42,444 nt of DNA from Nymphaea colorata (GCF_008831285.2 NW_022204814.1:1-42444); one strand, 5' to 3'; counted from the first letter of the stretch, positions 1 through 11,752 are shown. Numbers and translations are program-made. The notes: generated by a model from the sequence alone, not told the origin.

Positions 1-1301
1 TGCATGAAAAAGTGACAACATGTGTGGCAAGACCAACCATGTTTGATAGTCTTTGAGCCAAAATAATATAGAATACCTGCACAATGTTCCCAACCAACTG
101 AACACGGAGCAGCCTTATTTTGGATCACCAATGATTCCACAGGCTTGCAATTCTTCTCAATATCTTCATTTTTCCCTGCAACCGAGACCATGTTTTTCTT
201 GAGTGTCTTTTGAGTGATTCCAAACTCAAGATTTGCATATTTAACTCTTGCTGAAATTCCCATCTCTTAGAGGTGGGCCACAATGCAGAACTTTTAACCA
301 AGTAATATCCTGTCATACCTTTTGATCTTCAAATTTACTCATGGTTTTGGATGACTGTGACACTTTCTCTTCTAGCTCAGCAATTGTGGCCATCAATTCA
401 GTCTCCTTTGGTCTGAAGCGCTCCAATTCAAGTTGAGATTTATGAATTTTCTCCCTTGCAAATTCAAGTTCCTCCTTCATTTGCAAAGTTACAGCATCCA
501 GGTCCCTGTGAAGCTCTATTACCTGATTTTTTAAAAATTAAAAAGCAACTAACATTTTCAGAAAGTACGGTTGAGACTGCAGCCCGTTTTTTTTTCTTTC
601 GAAACGTACATTTGCACAGTGAGAGCACTATCTTACCATTCGGAATATTTCTTTCTGCACATTTTAGCTTGATGGTTAATGAATTCAGCTTTATGTTTAA
701 ATCATCAAACGCTACTGAACTGGCAGCCAATTTATTCTTGAAGCACTTCTTGTCTCTTTCAACTTCTCAAAACGAAAGAACATTATATTTTTTTTGTTTC
801 ACGCCCTCTCATGGCTAAACCAGACAGCCTAACTCTTCAAGGAAATACTGGATTAAGTTCAGGTACAAATGCACTATACAAAGAAAATAAAGCCTGCTAC
901 CTTCTTCCACCTTCTGAGCAAGTCGCTGCAGAGCCTCTGTCAGTTGATCAAACAATGACTCTCCCAAACATCGCCTAAACATCATTTTGAATCCAAAATG
1001 CTCCATAACTTTGAATCTTCACCCTGTTTTTCTCTAAAAATTAAGAATTAAAGAGAAATCGTCATCAACATGTCTCAAATCTCATTTTTCCTGCTAGACG
1101 AAACACAAGAAAGCAGGATTTCCAGAAACTACCGCCAGTAAATGACCAAACTTTCCCTGATATGCCATCGGAAGACATCTGTAATGGAATCTTGAAGCTT
1201 CTTAAAGTTTCATTGAGTGATCTGAGTTGATCCAGCGGCTTCAGAGTTGAAGAATTGTATTCTGGCATCTCTAGTGGATCAGGGAGGAGAATCGTTTGCA
1301 T
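1..1301 (-). pseudogene. ZYP1: ZYP1-like synaptonemal complex protein, 5' part (copy 1, cut by window edge)
   Basis: The minus strand encodes exon-sized pieces of a long coiled-coil protein that I match to ZYP1, the transverse-filament protein of the plant synaptonemal complex (meiotic chromosome synapsis). The N-terminal piece reads STLKPLDQLRSLNETLRSF (near 1200-1260). Next come LFDQLTEALQRLAQKVEEG (near 900-960), VAFDDLNIKLNSLTIKL (near 660-715) and a Glu/Lys-rich helix ending in AELEEKVSQSSKTMSKFEDQ (near 330-400). Compared with copy 2 (34650-36702) it lacks about 430 bp holding two early exons, plus two short exon stretches of roughly 54 and 24 bp near 105 and 165. No continuous reading frame joins the pieces beyond intron-like gaps. 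The assignment comes from remembered family sequence and was not searched. The missing early exons make a non-functional copy very likely. Confidence 0.72.
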
Positions 1302-3233
1302 TCCGAGAAATTGACCTTGAAGGGCGATCGAAAAAGAAGGCCGCCGAAGAACGACAATGAAGAAAAGGACGTATAGAAAAATCTAGCGGGACGGACGAAT
1401 GAGTAGAGGAAAGGAGAGGGAGATGGAGAGGAAAAGGAGAAAAAAGCGAGGAGAGAGTGACAATTGAAACGAAGAAAGAAGCGGGAAATCTTGTTTTTAT
1501 AGTGGAGCGCCGTTGGGTCACACGTAAGTCACGTGTCCATGACAAAGTTAGTTCGGAAGGTGCAATTTAGTTGCTGCTAAGAAGTTTCTACGTGTGATAG
1601 ATTATTAATGAAGTACTTAAGATCTGACAAACTTAATATTCCTACGCAGTTTGCGTGTAAAATGGCAGAATGTGTAGGTTTTCTTTATTTCGAACTTTAT
1701 AAAAAAAGAATAGATTTGGTTTTAAATTCTTAATTAATTAATTAATTGCATATGTTGAACACGCAGTCCATCAATTTACTAATTATAAGCTAACTAGAAA
1801 ATACTGGCAACAATTTAGTTTGTGTTCTCAAAAAGAAGAGAGAGAAGCCATTTGATAAGAAGTAGCCTGACTAATTCCCACTCTAAATAATTGAGAAGTC
1901 ATTAGTTTGTCGAGTTCAATCTATTCACTTCCCCACTTTCACTTCATATTTCCACTTCATGTGCTGCATGATAACCATAGGGAAATTCATGCATGCACCT
2001 TTCACAAAGTTAGTGGATTCGCTTCAGAATTGGCCGAGACTTTGAGAAAATTTCAGGATAATGAAGGATTGAGATAATTATCACTATAGTTTATAATTAT
2101 AATAGCATATTTGCTCGTCATGATTACATTAAAGGAGCAATGGTATCAACTAAACTAACCAATGTTGTTTCTGATCCACTAATGGTGCGGTTTCGGTAAG
2201 ACCGGCCTGTTTAGTTAATCGATTAGATATAATGATCGGTAAATTAACAAGCATACATAATCCAAAGTCAGTGTGAACAAAGTACAAAAACACTATTAGA
2301 TTAGTTAGCAAACTTTGTGAATCACAAGATCGATCTAGGACGTTCAAATCATTTGGATCCCCGCTTATTAAAACGCCCAATGAAGTTTGGAATGCGACCC
2401 ATATGGAAATTAAGGTGAAATTAATATTGACCTGATAGATCTATTAATTGCGTGTTGATCCAGGAAGAAATTCATTAATAAGAGCCTCTGTTTCAAGAGT
2501 TTTTACCTTCTTTTCATTAATTCAATCGCCTCCCTTTTTTTGGCCACCCACCAAAATTGATCCGACTTCTTCCCAAAGGGTTCTCTCTTGTGTGGATGAG
2601 AAAATGAGTTGGATACGAATGGACATTTATTTGGTATTGAATTCTCTCCTTGTTATACACAACAGATTCAATGTTTCTTTCCTTTCTATCACACCTTCCT
2701 ATTTTAAAACGAACGAACTAATTATGGGTAGCGATGTCAACAAAAATTGTTCACCAACCTCATTTACCGGATTCAGAATAATTTAAATTCAAAATAGACT
2801 CTAAGTCAAATGCAAATGGAAAAAAAGGTTTTCATATATATACGTTCATACCATATCTGAATTCGATTCATAATTTGAACCTATTCTAAATCTCAATCCA
2901 AATCCAAACCACATTATGATATGTTAACAACAGAGACTTTCAATATGTGTGGACTTTGCTTACTTTATTTATTTAAATATAAATCTGATTCGGATGGTAA
3001 GCATAAATTCGGTTGCAAAGTAAAACCAATCTGATTTCCTTTTGTACCATGTTTGAACTGGAGGAAATTCCTTGCAGCAATGGGAATAAATTTTTTTCCT
3101 GCCCATCAAACGTTAGATTAAAAAAAATATATCCGTTGGTTCCATTTTTGTAAACATATTTTAGGAAATAACGGGGGTGGGACGAAATAGAAAGCCCATT
3201 TGGGCTCGGATCTGCTAAATGCTTTGGTGGGAG
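1302..3233. other. Region upstream of ZYP1 copy 1, no gene seen
   Basis: This is non-coding DNA 5' of the ZYP1 start. The first 200 bp are purine-rich on the plus strand, which is a CT-rich leader in the ZYP1 sense, as is common for plant 5' UTRs. Further out are AT-rich tracts, including a run of TTAA repeats near 1729-1748. It is preserved about as well in copy 2. No coding similarity was recognised; short open frames here show no family motifs. Confidence 0.5.
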
Positions 3234-3790
3234 ACGCAGCCTCCGCTTCTTCGACCGCCGGCGGTCGCAGGGAAGGATTGATGGAAGCATAGGTGGCTCA
3301 GAAAGAGGAAGAAGAAGAGAGGGGCAAACGACCCAAGATGGAATGGTTGTAGATGGACCGGTATTGATTTTAGAATTTGTCAAAAAAAAAAAATCTGTAG
3401 ATGTACTGGTATTGATTTTAGAATATTTTGATATTTTGCGATACTTATTGTATGATGATGTTTCCGTTGTGGTACTTATGATGATATTCAGTTATTTCCA
3501 AAAAAAAGATCATAATTATCTTATTTTTATGGTGATACTAAGGCAGATTGGTAAAATTTTCTCTGGATCTTCATCTTAGCACCATCAATTTCCAACAATT
3601 ATGCGGTCCTTTTAAAATTCATTGAGAAATTCATTTTGATAGATTAACTTCCTTTGGATTACTTAAAATTAATGTCGTACATCTATAGCAAGTTTGGCCA
3701 TGATCATGAATCTAATTCGTGCATTTAAGTACTTGAAGAAAATGCAGCACTAAAAGTTTCTATCCGTTGGACAAAATGAAAAGACAACCC
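3234..3790. other. Unique spacer with a 48-bp tandem repeat, no gene recognised
   Basis: This is the start of the segment missing from copy 2. It opens with a GC-rich stretch (3234-3340) and then two imperfect 48-bp units starting at 3348 and 3396, sharing GGTATTGATTTTAGAAT. The rest is AT-rich without recognisable coding content. Confidence 0.5.
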
Positions 3791-3798
3791 CTTTGTTG
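3791..3798 (+). repeat. Left target-site duplication of the hAT element
   Basis: CTTTGTTG, identical to 6588-6595 on the other side of the element. Confidence 0.92.
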
Positions 3799-3810
3799 TA
3801 GGGCTGCACA

Positions 3811-4140
3811 TGAGCCGAGCCGAGCCCGAGCTTGGCCAGCTCGAGCTCGACTCGAGCTCGAGACGAGCTTCTTAGAACTAGCTCGAGCTCGACTCGACTA
3901 CACAAAGTCGAGCTCGAGCTCGACTCGATTAACCCATTGAACTCGATTAACCCATTTAACACATTAACTTGTTTAGCATTTACTCGTTTAACTTTAACTC
4001 TTTTAGCTTGTTTAGGCACTAACTCGTCTAGCTCGTTTAGACGTTAAATCGTTTAGCTAGTTTAGCTGTTTAGGCATTTACTTGTTTAGCTCATTTAGGC
4101 ATTTAAATCCTTTAACTCGTTTGGGCATCTAACTCGTATC
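3811..4140. repeat. Left subterminal repeats of the hAT element
   Basis: A cluster of GAGCTCGAG/ACTCGA motifs, then a run of degenerate units of about 20 bp around (A)CTCGTTTA(G) to 4140. The right end (6380-6575) has the complementary type (GAGTCGAG, ACTCGTTTAT). Such arrays usually serve as transposase binding sites in hAT ends. Confidence 0.75.
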
Positions 4141-4656
4141 AATTAATGGATGAGAACCACGTCTTCTTCACCATCATCTGTGATATAACAATGCACATCT
4201 TCATCATCATCTGCAGATATAAGAATGCTGTTAACATTTGAAAATTATGCAAAAGCTCAGCTCAGCTCAAGCAAAAAGCACTCATGGAGAACAAGGGGTA
4301 AAAGCAGCATAGAACGAAAACATAACAAGGTAGATAGAAGCAGAGAATAATATAAAATTAATTAACATTTGAAAATTACAGAAAGATAAGCAGGCAAAAG
4401 TTAGGAAGATCAGGTGTACCACAGAATGTTAGAAAGAGAAGATAATGTGTGGCAAAATTAGGTGTATAAATGGAACGTAACTCAGACCATAAACAAAACT
4501 TATTTTACAGAGATATGCAACAAAGAGTCCATCAGAAGAATGCCAAATAATATTAAAAACAGAGTCCCTCCAATTTTAGTTGGAGTAACTGTTGTAACCT
4601 TACCTAATTGATGAAAAGAAGTAGCATAACACTTGAAACATGACTACACACACACA

Positions 4657-5550
4657 CCATGAGAAACGAGGTTCAGTTATAGCTGCAACAAGATTCTGAT
4701 TCTCCATAACACTCAAAGGTACCCATGAAATATGTGATTCTTTAAATCCACAAGATCGGAGAAATCCACCCAGCTGCATATTGATGGAATCAAATCTTTC
4801 TTTAGAATATCCTACAAAATACATCTTATTAACAACAACAACCAGCTGTTCAACACCAAAACTTCGGATAAGTTGTGCATGCCCCTTTGTCTGCCCCCAA
4901 CTCCATTTAAACCCACACCTACCTCAAAGAACCAATAGATGCATCGACAACAAGTATCACAGCATGATCAGCATCTGTTTGTGTAGCACCAGATATCACA
5001 TTTGCGACAAAATCTTTAAGCCCTGGTGAATCAAGCATAACAACATGAAATTTCCTTGATTCAAAACGAGCAACTGCAACAGCCATAGTTATTCCTCTTT
5101 CCCTTTCCTCAACGCTTTCATCTAATGCCCATGCGTAGGCAAATGAGCCTTTCCCCTGCACTCAATGTAAAAATTAAATAGAAAAGCGATTAGGTTGAAG
5201 TGCAATAGCACTTATTAAGCAAATATAAACATATTAATAAATTATTACACCTGCTGTTTGGCTTCCTTCTCATACTTGTGCATATCCTTCTGAGAGATCC
5301 ACCCCAAAATGTGCAGAAGTCTCTTCATGTCAACGTTGATTTGCCAGAATCAACGTGGCCAACCTACACATGGTAATGAAAGTAAATAAATACAAACTGA
5401 TCAACCTTTCAATAGTTCGAGTAAAATTTGCAAGTATCTTTTTTGCACTCAACCAGAATTGGAGAAAACCTTACAATAGCAAGATTTAGCTGAGACAAGC
5501 CCCCACATTTTTTATCAGGAAGCATCCACGTCTCTGGTTTGTATGCATCT
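4657..5550 (-). pseudogene. HBS1: HBS1-like translational GTPase fragment captured in the hAT element
   Basis: Minus-strand exons match the GTPase domain of HBS1-like proteins, the eRF3/EF-1A relatives that work with Pelota in ribosome rescue. Exon a (5475 to about 5550) encodes DAYKPETWMLPDKKCGGLSQ and ends at a GTAAGG donor. Exon b (5251-5363) has the P-loop GHVDSGKST and then KRLLHILGWISQKDMHKYEK. Exon c (start 5155, after an AG acceptor) has the ALDESVEERERGIT switch I region, the DSPG motif and the NKM motif, and runs to about 4657. Defects: about 2 extra bases after GHVDSGKSTL shift the frame; switch II reads DSPGLKD where the family has DxPGHxD; the guanine-specificity motif reads NKMY instead of NKxD; another frame shift lies near 4890-4925. 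It lacks both the gene's N-terminus and its C-terminal beta-barrels. It cannot make a working GTPase. Confidence 0.85.
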
Positions 5551-5559
5551 AATGGAGCA

Positions 5560-6375
5560 AACAAATTTCTTGATTAAGAAGAAGAACACATATCGAAGCG
5601 AAACCAGATTGGTGACTAATTGACAACTACAACTTGTCGATAATCATGTAATATGTGAAATAATATCTAAATAACTACTATACATGCAATAGGAAATCCA
5701 GAAATTAACGAACCCAACAGGCAAGAATGTACAATGCACAACAAGAAAGCTCAGCCAAAAAACAAAAAGGAAAAACCAGAACCGGTGAGATGTTTAGTCA
5801 TTTTTCTGCTGCTTGCCAAACAAACTCTCAGATAAAGAGAAAGAAACTCTGGGAAAGGGAGAGTATGCCTGGCAAATACTATTGATTAGCAAAACCTGAA
5901 CAGATTAACTTGGAGAAAGGGTAGGGGGAAAGGTTAGGAAGAAAAGAGAGGGTAAGCGGCAGAGGAGAGAATGTGCCTGGTTCACGAGAGGAATGGAGCT
6001 TGCTGGACTAGGAAGTTAGCCGGAGAGAAGCTGAAAGTTGAAAAGGATCAAACGATGTCGCCGAACACCTGGCTGAAGACCACGAACCGGTTTTGGCTTC
6101 CTGGCAAAGGCAGCTTGCGTTGCAGTCTTGTCGTCTGGTTGACAGAAGAGGGAAGACGGGAAGAGAGAGCGCAAATGGGAAGAGAGAGTGCAGTTCGAAA
6201 GATGGAACGAAAGGCCGAAGGTCGTGGTCGCCGGAAGAGGGAAGACAACAAGAGAGAGAGAGCAGACGGGAAGAAAGAGAGGCTGTAGAAAACTAAGGAA
6301 AGACGGAAGAGTGAAAATGTGAAGACGCCAAAGAGGGAAAAGTTTTTACCCTAAACCGGTGAACCGGTTTCGCGA
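5560..6375. other. Interior of the hAT element, origin unknown
   Basis: The stretch is strongly purine-rich on the plus strand from about 5900 to 6320. It could be the CT-rich 5' leader of the captured gene, or another captured piece. Open frames here (for example minus 6048-6251) show no recognisable motif. Three copies of the palindrome-like ACCGGTT lie at 6355-6382. Confidence 0.4.
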
Positions 6376-6587
6376 ACCGGTTTATCCATAACGAGTCGAG
6401 TCGAGTTTAAACGAGTCGAGTTCTTGCAACTCGAACTCGACTCGTTTATTGTTTCGAGTTTAACTTTCAGCTCGAACTCGACTCGTTTATAAATGAGTCG
6501 AGCTCGAGCCGAGTTTTTTCGAGCGAGTTCGAGTCTCGAGCGAGTTCGAGTCGAGCCCGAGTTGTCTCAACTCGTTGTGCACCCCTA

Positions 6588-6595
6588 CTTTGTTG
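6588..6595 (+). repeat. Right target-site duplication of the hAT element
   Basis: CTTTGTTG, identical to 3791-3798. Confidence 0.92.
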
Positions 6596-8259
6596 GTCTC
6601 TTTAGTTTAATAGTCATGCTGTGTGGGGGTCGTCTAGCACATGACTTATGATTTTAATTTAATCGCTTTCTTTTAGTCAAAAAAACATAGGTTTTTAACA
6701 TAGTTAGTATATATAGGATTCACTTGCATGTTGTTCTAGGCTCACTTGTCTATCTTTTCTTGAATTTGCACTGGTGGGAAGCGAATACATAGGTAAGTTT
6801 TAGACAAACATGTTTTGATTTTTCCACTAAGTACTTTACATTTGTTTTTCTTGTCTTTTGTGTTATTCGTGCCCTGTGTGCTTGAGAGTTGCATGTTCAT
6901 CTTGGTTGCAAACTTAATAGAGTAGAAATGTTTTGTGTTTTGATTTTCTTTCTTGTGAAAAAAAATTTTGTTTTTTGTGAACATGTTCTACTTTTGTACA
7001 AAAACTATGCTAAATTGAAAAACCCGAAATAAATACCCAATTTGTTCAAAAAAATTTGAATTTTGGTTTCCTGATATCCTCTTTTTCTGTAGAGGTAAAA
7101 AGCACTTAGTTTTGGTATAAACTCTTTACAATATAATGTTTTTTATTAACCTGAGCATGTGAACCTATCAGAACTGGAAAAGTCTGCCCCTCATTTAGGT
7201 GGAACATTTTTTACTTCCGTATTATGAAATAAAGTCTGAATGTGGGTCTGATTTTTGGTATGATATTTCTGATGTCATCCCATAAAATTCAGGATTTTTT
7301 GAACTTTTAGTGGTTTTGACATATTTCTATATTGTTCCTTGTTTTTGTTTCTTAGGAACTATAATTCTGAAAACCAGAATTTTCTGCTCCATTCTCAGAT
7401 TATCAATGCTCTGTAGAAAAGATATGTTCAATTGTACCTTTTTTTAGTGTTTTTTCAATCTTTCTAGTTCCTATTTCTGATTTTTCTTTTAACTTTTAGG
7501 CCTTTGTATATCTATCAAATAATGTAAAATTCTGAACCTGTCCACAGGTTCAAGAATTTCCACTTGGGGAGATGAAGGCTCCTTAGGACATGTATGGTGT
7601 TTTTGTTTTGATGTCTGCATACTGTTTTTGTGTATTAATGCTAAGAGGATGATCTCTTATCAAGTTTTGTTTGTGCTATCTAGAGGTGTGGCTTGTGGTT
7701 TAGTATGCCCTTTAGTTATATTTTAGATATGAAAACCACAATTTGAGTTGTATATTTAGGACCCTTCAAAGTATATGCACGAGTGAAGAAATCTTTGCGT
7801 GCCTCTTGTTGCATTTGATCTTAGACCTTAGCTTGTGATTAAGATCATCTCAAACCATTCAAGCCAATCCAACTTAGTCCTGGAAATGGTCTTTTGGCTA
7901 TGTAGGAAAATGAGCTATGGAAGTAGCAGTTTCCCTCTATTAATAAATGATCCATCGTCCAACCCTCTTCAAAGAATACCTTACAATAAGAGAATTTGTT
8001 GAAGTTTGCTTGCCACAAGGCTATATTTTTATGAGAAAGTTCGAGATGAACTTGTCCCCTGTGTTGTTATCCTTTTGTAAAATCATAATTTCACAAAGTT
8101 CTCATGTGATCGGGACACGGTACTAGTTAAATTTTGGTGGACAGTCTTACATTCAGAGTCAAACAAAGTCTAATCCCATAGTTGTCGTCAACATTTACCA
8201 TTTGATTTTACAAAAGCCAACACATAGGACTGTTTGTCTTGGGCTTCGTTCGGGAAAAG
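6596..8259. other. AT-rich non-coding stretch, nothing recognised
   Basis: T-rich plus strand without splice-site-flanked coding blocks. The texture (long T-rich runs, phrases such as CTGAAAACCAGAATTTTCTG at 7366-7385) resembles retroelement non-coding DNA, but no matching long terminal repeats were found. Confidence 0.35.
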
Positions 8260-9790
8260 AAAAGTGTTTAACCCAAACCTTTTGCAAAACTTTCAATCAG
8301 TTGCTGACCCAACACTTATAAGAACTCGTCACCCTTAAACCAATCGTGCATTTAAAATATCCTATTTCTATGAGAGAGTTGGTGAAGTTCATTCTTCTAC
8401 CCAGCCAAACCATCTTGTTTTGCATTCACTCATCTCTTTAGGGTATATAGTTTATGTCTCCTAATGATATACCATTTGATGTCAAGAACTTTTGGATAAA
8501 AATTTTAATTTTTTGTTTACAAACATTTGTAAAATGTTTTCTCGCACAATGATGTCTTTTCTTTACTTTTAGTATCTCACCATGTAGAGGGAGAAAATTT
8601 CAACTTTTTGTTTGTCAATCAATGGAAGAGGAAAGCTGAAAAAAACTTAGATATGAACAGTGAGGAAAAATCCTATGAAGCTAAGAAAGTAAGACTAGAA
8701 AATGTATTGACTTTGGTGTTCAAGCATTTGCAAGAATTTAGCATGAAAATATCCTGAGAGAGAAGCCACAATGCTTTGTAAAATCTTAAGAGGTAAAAAA
8801 AATGAGAGTTGAGAGATGAGCTCGGGGCTTGTGTAGTCATTCCTCTGAGTCAGTAATCAAGAGTACAGGGTAGACATAAAGTTGATTTATGTCTATTTCG
8901 CGAAGATAAATGACTTATGAACCTTTGGATCGTCAAAAACTCGTAAGGTGAAGCGGGTTGGACATGTGACAAAGCTACGCTTAACCACCAAAGCGGTGGA
9001 GCTTTGTAGTAGCTTTTGAGGTGGTGAGGTATTCCCTCAAAGGTGAAGGTCAGCCTAAAAAGAAAAAAAAAGGAAAACAGTCGAATGTGAAAGAAAGAAA
9101 AAAAATGCTTGCCAAGAGATGAAAGACATGAAGGCTAAACTCTCAGGAATTGAATTTGATTATCTTTCGCGGTTGTTTGGTTATGGGGTCAATATCAACT
9201 CCTTTTTTTTATTATCTAGGATGTCGAGGATGATTCCTTTATGTTAATATTTTGAAAATTGAAAGACATCCACTTTTATGATTTGGCAACATTGATGCGA
9301 AATGAAGCATGGTGCTTGTATGGTACTATGGGTAAATGAAGGTTATATTAGTTGCACAACATGAGCACACAAGCTTATGAGTTAAGTTGATCATTTTTTA
9401 ACTATTTCAATATAAAAACTTGACATCTCTTGTTATGTTTTTAGGTTTCATAAGCATAGGAGGAACTAACCAATCCCCCTTTGGTCTTGAAAGGTGTTTG
9501 CCCATTTTATTACCAAAATACTAGTCTGTTAATAGAATAGATGAAACCCCTCAAACATAGTATGCTCATATTGAGTGTAAATTCCATCGTTTCCTCTGTC
9601 TCAAAATAGGACGAACCATTTGGGATAGAAGATTAAACCTGGCCCGTTATCTCATCGAGTGTCTTCAACCTGCATAATCCTGACTTGGGTATTTCTTTCG
9701 AAAAGCACCAGTTGATTCTCAACGGTGGCATTTTTTAAAATTCTGTCGAAATTGCATGGTTTTTTGTGTCCCTAATTTCACATAATTTTT
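8260..9790. repeat. Dispersed repeat family R, copy 1
   Basis: Aligns over about 1.5 kb with 13378-14880 in the same orientation, with many substitutions and indels (roughly 80-85% identity by eye). Part of it aligns inverted with 28170-28735. A conserved landmark is CACCAAAGCGGTGGAGCTT (8983-9001), followed by GAGGTATTCCCTCAAAGGTG. No protein motif was found. It may be the non-coding part of an LTR retrotransposon, but no LTR pair was identified. Confidence 0.8.
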
Positions 9791-10707
9791 ATGTTGATCT
9801 TTCTGTAACAAGTGGTTTTGTTGTGCTGAATGGACAATGAGCATCTTCTTTAAATGAGTTCAATGGGTCGAGCTGAAGTTGGCATAAAATAGACTAGTTT
9901 ATTGAATTGAGCTTGACTCAAGTTCAGGCTGAGCTCGAGGTCAAGGTTTCATGAGTTGAGCACTTGAGCCTAGCTCAGCTGAGGTCAAAATACTAGAGGC
10001 ATGCAGTCGGGAAAACCTTCTTTTTATGCTGGGTTGTTGCTCTATGGAGGCCATGTTCATGTCTTTGTGATGTTGATTGATTTTGTTGAGATGTCTATAG
10101 ATGATTCACGATGTGGTTCTCAGCCTTTTTAATAGTGAACAACAAATTAAAAACTATAGTGTAAATTTATCCCAGCATTTTTTGCTCCACCTATCCCCTT
10201 AGAAATAGGAGTTAAGACCCGACTTCATCTTCCGCAAGTGGACGGCAAGAAGCCAATAACCTGTCCGCTGCTTCTCTGGTTCTCTCCCTTCTTCCTTCGG
10301 GCTCCAACAGTACTCTGTAGCAGCGCCGCCCACCGTCGACCTTCCATTGGTGGTGAGGGGTGACTCCTCCACCCTTCCCCCGTCACGGCCAGGTATCTTT
10401 CTCTCCCTCTCTGTTGCACTCTTTCTGTCCGATCATTTTTTGGCATATTAGCAATCTGCCTGGGGATTCCGGCAACCCCCAAATGGTGAGGGGTCTTAGG
10501 TGAACCCCGGTCGCTGGATATTTTAGTACAGTTGTTGGTTGTTACAAAAACACCCATCCTTGTTTTTTGTAGAACAGAAGATTAGGATTTCGACGGTCGG
10601 TTTGTGTGTATGTGGAGAATGGGTACCGACAGCACTACCGGCCATCCGTTGTCGATTTCTTGTTCGCCGGTGACTTACGGCCATTCCCCATCAGGTATTT
10701 CGATCTC

Positions 10708-10730
10708 TCTCTCTCTCTCTCGCGCGCGCG
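10708..10730. repeat. (CT)n(CG)n microsatellite
   Basis: A TC run passes into CGCGCGCGCG. The equivalent run in copy 2 (41333-41370) is longer. Confidence 0.85.
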
Positions 10731-11349
10731 CCCTCTTTGATCACTTTCCGACTCTTTGTGGCATACGGATTCTTGCCACCCCCAAATGGCGAGGGGTCTC
10801 CGATGACCCCAATCGCTGGACTCTCTCTCTCTCTCTCTCTTTCATATTACCAACCGTTTGGGACTGGGGCCTCTGGTCCGACGTCCCAAAATCGACCGTC
10901 GGGCATCAGGGAATAGGGTCTCCTGCCGGCGTCTCCAAATCTCCCCTCGTGCATCAGGGACTGGTTTGTCTTGCCTAGCATCCCTAATCGTGCATCAGGA
11001 AGGCTGTCTCCAACCTGGTTCCCCAAATCCGCCAACCGACTGGTAGAGAGTGGAGAGGCTTGGATGATTTTCACTCGTCCTCTAGTTTCTTTGGCTGTTC
11101 ATGAGATTTTATTCCTTTCTCATGCATGCAATGCAGGTTTCATGTGGTTTATTCGATGATTTTGAGAAGATTTGCAGAAGGAGATTAGCTGGTCATAATT
11201 AGTGCAGGAGGAAGAACCCTGCCGATTCTGCTACTAGGAATCATTCTCAAGGTATGGTCATTACTGAAGGACGACTGCGAGTATCTGTTATAAAATAAGA
11301 ACACCATATTGTCCTGCAGTTCCTAAGGCTGAAAAAATTGCTTTGTGAA

Positions 11350-11350
<1 letters not shown>

Positions 11351-11399
<49 letters not shown>
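11351..11399. repeat. Compound (GT)n(GA)n microsatellite
   Basis: About 20 bp of GT followed by about 29 bp of GA. The counterpart in copy 2 (about 42053-42104) differs in length and has an interrupted GA tract. Confidence 0.92.
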
Positions 11400-11402
<3 letters not shown>

Positions 11403-11752
11403 CATGTGTGTGTCCATGTGAACGTCCATGACTGCTTTTCCAAATGAAACTCACAACTGTCTGTCATTTGCAAAAATACTGAATTTGAACCTTGTTCTCC
11501 ATCTTGTTTGAAAAATCAAAAGCTAAAACGAGAAATCAGTCCCCATATTTCAGGCATGTATATGGTGCACATTTTTGCATGGCTATGAATCCATGTAATG
11601 CATTGGTAGAAGTAGAATGATGCTACTGATATGAGTATTGCATAGTGATGATCACAACATTATTTTTGACATGACAGATATCATGAGTCAATGTAGATTG
11701 GTCTTCTTCAATATTTGTAACTGACATAACTAAAAAGTTATTTTTGTTTCTT

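Larger units (their letters stand above)
1..3233. repeat. Segmental duplication block A, copy 1
   Basis: This block aligns in direct orientation with 34937-38664, with only a few percent of scattered base changes and short indels by eye. Homology stops at 3233/38664, just after the shared GCTTTGG(T/C)GGGAG. The largest internal difference is about 430 bp missing here relative to 36037-36462. The left limit is unknown because the window starts inside the block. Confidence 0.93.
3799..6587. mobile_element. hAT-superfamily DNA transposon carrying a captured gene fragment
   Basis: The 2,789-bp element is bounded by a perfect 8-bp direct repeat CTTTGTTG (3791-3798 and 6588-6595), the target-duplication length of hAT transposons. 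Termini are inverted: left TAGGGCTGCACA, right (reverse complement) TAGGGGTGCACA, 11 of 12 matching. Inside both ends lie dense subterminal repeats built from CGAGCTCGAG and GAGTCGAG motifs (about 3811-4140 and 6380-6575), typical of hAT ends that bind transposase. No transposase motif was found, so it is non-autonomous. The interior carries HBS1-like exons with introns on the minus strand (4657-5550), meaning genomic DNA was captured rather than cDNA. It lies inside the 6.75-kb segment absent from the other copy of the duplicated block. Confidence 0.9.
9985..11752. repeat. Segmental duplication block B, copy 1
   Basis: Aligns directly with 38730-42444, except for 1,893 extra bp in copy 2 (38835-40727) at position 10089 and an extra stretch of about 90 bp near 41377-41467. 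Copy 1 has about 25 bp near 10790-10815 that copy 2 lacks. The block is non-coding as far as I can see: GC-rich CT-rich leader-like sequence (10200-11060), then AT-rich DNA. Homology continues to the window end, so the true right boundary in copy 2 is unknown. Confidence 0.92.

Noticed and set aside
2448-2786. 112-codon plus-strand open frame (and its partner at 37880-38209)
   Set aside because: It is conserved only as part of the duplicated block, starts within non-coding upstream DNA, has no known motif, and its end differs between copies.
3811-4047. Ser/Thr/Leu/Glu-rich open frames on both strands (3750-4019 and 3832-4047)
   Set aside because: They are produced by the hAT subterminal GAGCTCGAG/ACTCGTTTA repeats, not by a gene.
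5971-6288. 105-codon Arg/Lys/Glu-rich open frame in the hAT element
   Set aside because: It comes from a purine-rich low-complexity tract; several frames of the same tract are open at once.
11247-11429. Open frame containing repeated SLSLSL and THTHTH
   Set aside because: It is translation of the GT/GA microsatellite on the minus strand.
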